Positions 61,747-64,000 of a stretch of DNA of 64,000 nt are shown here, piece after piece (positions within the stretch are counted from its first letter, which is position 1; each line of letters begins with the position of its first letter). The DNA comes from CBFHSF01 sp965661055 (GTDB taxonomy: Bacteria > Bacteroidota > Bacteroidia > Flavobacteriales > Schleiferiaceae), in NCBI GenBank assembly GCA_965661055.1, contig CBFICS010000001.1, forward strand, positions 62,001 through 126,000, read 5' to 3'. The position numbers were made by a program, and so were the translations under genes. A model generated the notes under the pieces. The model made no database searches, was not told where the DNA came from, and saw nothing but the letters and a program-made list of their open reading frames with translations.

Positions 61747-61833
61747 TATGAATTGAAAAATTAGTAGGAAAAATCCTATTAAATAAAAATATATTCTTTT
61801 CTTTGTACCAATTTAATGGAAATATTTTATTGA

Positions 61834-62577
61834 TTGTCCAAATTGGCTGTATCCTATCAAAAAATAATCACTTCTCCCTCCGAAGATGAGGTGTATTCGC
61901 TAAAAAAATCTAATGAAGCGAAGGGTAGGTTTATATCTATACTTTCCCATAACGTAAAGGCTCCATTGAATTATTTTCATCATGTAGCTAGTTTTTTAGA
62001 AAAGAATTGGGACTCTCTTTCAGACAGTGAAAAAAAAGAAAGTATTTCTGCTCTTTCAGAATCTTCAGAGGCTATGATAAATCTTGTTCAACAGGTTTTA
62101 ATGTGGTCTAAGGCTAGAATTCCTTCAGAATTAGATGATAACTCAGAGGTTTCTTTGTCTCGAACAATTGATGAGGTCTTTGAGTTGTTTGCTGGTCAAG
62201 CTCAACTAAAGGAAATAACCTTTGTCAATGAAATCGATAAGGAATTTGAGATAGAGGCAGATAGAAGAATCTTGCATTTAATCCTTCAAAACCTTGTGTC
62301 TAACGCCATCAAATTTTCATATAACAAAGGTGAAATAACGGCAAGGACCAAAGAAAATGTGTTGGAGATTATTGATGAAGGTATTGGAATGAATAAGGAG
62401 GAATTAGAAAAGTTAAACAATCCGTCTATTGCTTTTACCCGTCGAGGAACCAACAACGAAGAAGGTACGGGAGTAGGTATGACTATTGTTTATGATTTGC
62501 TTCCTTCTATTGGTGCTTCTATTGAGTTTGAAAGTGAAACCAATAAAGGGACCATTACTCGCCTAATTTTCAATTAA
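61834..62577 (+). CDS. Soluble histidine kinase, TTG start or nonsense-truncated
   Basis: 247-aa kinase core without membrane segments or sensor domain. H-box FISILSHNVKAPL with H39, N-box LILQNLVSNAIKFS, G1 IIDEGIGM and G2 GTGVGMTIVYD are intact, so catalysis is likely. No ATG starts the frame: the codon before the TTG at 61834 is an in-frame TGA (61831-61833). An ATG at 61816 is in frame but gives only five codons before that TGA. So either TTG is the start, or a longer gene has been cut by a nonsense change. Probable partner of the divergent response regulator. Confidence 0.75.
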   Translation: MSKLAVSYQKIITSPSEDEVYSLKKSNEAKGRFISILSHNVKAPLNYFHHVASFLEKNWDSLSDSEKKESISALSESSEAMINLVQQVLMWSKARIPSELDDNSEVSLSRTIDEVFELFAGQAQLKEITFVNEIDKEFEIEADRRILHLILQNLVSNAIKFSYNKGEITARTKENVLEIIDEGIGMNKEELEKLNNPSIAFTRRGTNNEEGTGVGMTIVYDLLPSIGASIEFESETNKGTITRLIFN

Positions 62578-62579
62578 GG

Positions 62580-63368
62580 TTATTTATAGCTTTTCGGAAT
62601 TTCACAGACTGGTATCGGAGTCATCTTGTGCTGATTTGCCGTGTTGAGTCTGGTGTAGATTTCAAAAACTTCAAGCTCTCTTCCAGAAAAATCATTGGCG
62701 CTTTTCCCTGAATCTTTCATCTTCATGGCCCATTCTAACTCTGGATAAGAAGCCCCGATTTGATCTTCGTCACTTCTGTCATCACCCCAAAGTCCGTCAG
62801 TGGGCTTTGCAGACAAAATGCTTTCTGGTACCCCAAGATACTTTCCTAACTCAAAAACTTCCGTTTTCACCAAGTCCGCAATAGGGCTTAAATCAACTCC
62901 TCCATCTCCGTATTTGGTATAAAATCCAACACCAAAGTCTTCAACCTTGTTCCCAGTGCCCGCTACTAAAAATCCGCGGTTGGCCGCAAAGTAGTAAAGG
63001 GTGGTCATTCTTAGCCTTGCTCGGGTGTTCACTAGAGACATTTCAATGATGTTTGCGGTTTCAATAGTTTCATAAACCTCACACATTTTGTCAAACACTT
63101 CTGTTAATTGGACCGATAAACTAGAAACGTTGGGGTGTTTTTTTTCTAAACTCTTTATGTGCTCCCAAGCCCTGTTTACTTGTGAATCGGGCTGATGAAT
63201 GGGCATTTCAACCAAGAGGACAGGGAGTCCGGTTCTTGCCGCTAATGAAGAAGTTACTGCACTGTCAATTCCTCCTGAAACGCCAACAACAAAGCCTTTG
63301 GCTCTTGCGTTAATGGCATATTCTTTTAACCAAAGTGAAATGTGTTCAGCAACCTTTTCAGTATTCAT
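62580..63368 (-). CDS. nadE: NAD(+) synthase, ammonia-dependent
   Basis: 262-aa enzyme making NAD from nicotinate adenine dinucleotide, ATP and ammonia. PP-loop SGGIDSAVTSSLAA at about residue 30; also NTRARLRMTTLYYFAA, AGTGNKVEDFGVGFYTKYGDGG (key residues G-T-G-N-K and D-G-G), DLSPIADLVKTEV and the C-terminal PTDGLW. The glutaminase domain of longer forms is absent. Convergent with the kinase gene (two bases apart) and divergent from gldB; nadE next to gldB is a familiar flavobacterial neighbourhood. Confidence 0.94.
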   Translation of the reverse strand: MNTEKVAEHISLWLKEYAINARAKGFVVGVSGGIDSAVTSSLAARTGLPVLLVEMPIHQPDSQVNRAWEHIKSLEKKHPNVSSLSVQLTEVFDKMCEVYETIETANIIEMSLVNTRARLRMTTLYYFAANRGFLVAGTGNKVEDFGVGFYTKYGDGGVDLSPIADLVKTEVFELGKYLGVPESILSAKPTDGLWGDDRSDEDQIGASYPELEWAMKMKDSGKSANDFSGRELEVFEIYTRLNTANQHKMTPIPVCEIPKSYK

Positions 63369-63409
63369 ATCTTATTCTTGATTTTTGTGCGTTAAAGATA
63401 CCAATTCCC

Positions 63410-63417
63410 TAAATTTG
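63410..63417 (+). promoter_or_regulatory. -7 promoter element of gldB (TAAATTTG)
   Basis: Exact TAnnTTTG with six bases before the gldB ATG; a TTTG at 63384-63387 lies 22 bases upstream. Confidence 0.62.
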
Positions 63418-63423
63418 TGCGCT

Positions 63424-64000
63424 ATGAAAAAGGCTACGCTGTTTTTAATTCTTTTTATTTCCCTTTGGTTTAGTGGATGTGATGATAATCCATTAGAAGT
63501 TGATCTGTCTTCAGTAGATAGAAAGATAGAGATAAAGCATTTTGACTTAGGGTTTTATAATTCTGATAGTTTGAATTTTAACCAAACACAGCTCAGTGAA
63601 TTAAGAGACGAGTACCCTCTTTTTTTTATGATGGGAGATCTTGAGTTTTGGCGAAATCAAAGGCAATCGTCTTCTCAATACTTGTTGTATAAAGACATTA
63701 TACTGGTATTTGGTGATTATTCTAGTTTCGATCGTGAATTTTCCTCTTTTGCTTCACACCTTTATTCTTATTACCCCAATCATCCTCTTAATTCTATCCA
63801 GACCTATATTTCTAATCTTGATTTTGAGTACCCCGTGGTCTTTGCAGACTCTGTGCTCTTTATCTCTTCAGATTTATTTCTAGGAGGGAATCATCCTGCT
63901 TACCAAATGTTACCTGACTACCTTAGGTTTCAAAGGCAGTCAAGGTTTTTGCAAAGTGTTCTTTCTGAATCGGTAATGGCTCCCTTGGTAAACAAAGATT
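63424..64000 (+). CDS. gldB: Gliding motility lipoprotein GldB, 3' end outside window
   Basis: The frame from ATG 63424 is open for 192 codons to the window edge. Signal peptide and lipobox: LFLILFISLWFSGC. The body matches GldB: KIEIKHFDLGFYNSDSLNF type start, LRDEYPLFF, VFADSVLFISSDLFLGGNHP and YQMLPDYLRFQRQSRFL. GldB is an outer-membrane-directed lipoprotein required for gliding in Flavobacterium and part of the wider Gld set that includes T9SS components. The position next to nadE supports the call. Confidence 0.85.
   Translation, partial: MKKATLFLILFISLWFSGCDDNPLEVDLSSVDRKIEIKHFDLGFYNSDSLNFNQTQLSELRDEYPLFFMMGDLEFWRNQRQSSSQYLLYKDIILVFGDYSSFDREFSSFASHLYSYYPNHPLNSIQTYISNLDFEYPVVFADSVLFISSDLFLGGNHPAYQMLPDYLRFQRQSRFLQSVLSESVMAPLVNKD

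Noticed and set aside
1..64000. CRISPR arrays, prophage modules, defence islands, rRNA
   Set aside because: No regularly spaced repeats, phage structural genes, cas, restriction or toxin-antitoxin families and no rRNA sequence were recognised.

Overview
The window is a stretch of AT-rich chromosome from a member of the Bacteroidota, most likely order Flavobacteriales. The evidence is the Bat aerotolerance operon, a fused MurF-alanine racemase, a secreted protein with a type IX secretion (T9SS) sorting tail, two TonB-dependent receptors with carboxypeptidase-like N-terminal domains, a DUF4249 lipoprotein, the start of the gliding gene gldB, and about twenty promoters of the Bacteroidota type (TAnnTTTG). 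There is no rRNA, prophage, CRISPR array or intact insertion sequence. Most of the window is ordinary, tightly packed housekeeping sequence.

Layout. 1-7.7 kb (+): batB-batC-batD-batE, rnpA, a ctpA-type protease and an O-antigen ligase-like gene, which meets a second, paralogous ligase-like gene tail to tail (7.6-8.9 kb). 8.9-11.9 kb (-): thymidine kinase and the MurF-Alr fusion. 12-17.7 kb: a conserved protein of unknown function, a LolD-like ATPase, a bestrophin, an ABC-F ATPase, hemD and DUF4271. 17.8-23.5 kb: a T9SS-sorted haem-motif protein, glutaryl-CoA dehydrogenase, a DUF962 protein, an M20 peptidase, a PLP decarboxylase and a degenerate Rieske-type lipoprotein. 23.7-32.6 kb (+): a large surface operon of a 1221-aa TonB-dependent receptor, a 1355-aa secreted protein and a PorV-like barrel protein. 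32.6-36.5 kb: greA, HIT, ruvC, a glycosyltransferase and an MscS channel. 36.5-43 kb: a DUF4249/TonB receptor pair, prc and an orphan DppC-type permease. 43-46.5 kb (-): aat, a short-chain fatty acid transporter, an SSB-like DUF3127 protein and a flavin reductase. 46.5-49.7 kb: tRNA-Leu, small membrane ORFs, a gene-free stretch, and a barrel/SPOR gene beside its dead full-length copy. 49.7-57.3 kb: tig-clpP-clpX, then folA, thyA, a lipoprotein, a bifunctional nuclease and etfBA. 57.5-64 kb: pdhB, a membrane pyrophosphatase with a C-terminal extension, a response regulator/histidine kinase pair, nadE and partial gldB.

How the genes work together. Cell-envelope work dominates: murein precursor synthesis and D-alanine supply, polymer ligation, periplasmic proteolysis, TonB uptake and surface display through T9SS. 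Nucleotide metabolism (tdk, thyA, folA), protein quality control (tig, clpP, clpX) and energy metabolism (gcdH, etfAB, pdhB, hppA) form the other clusters.

Main points for a second look: a 14-bp GC-rich palindromic word repeated inside unrelated genes in different reading frames; a paralogue with five in-frame stops but no net frameshift over 369 codons; promoters nested in or against terminators; promoter elements only 4-7 bases from start codons; the TonB receptor/giant surface protein/PorV operon; and a histidine kinase whose only upstream ATG is followed five codons later by TGA.
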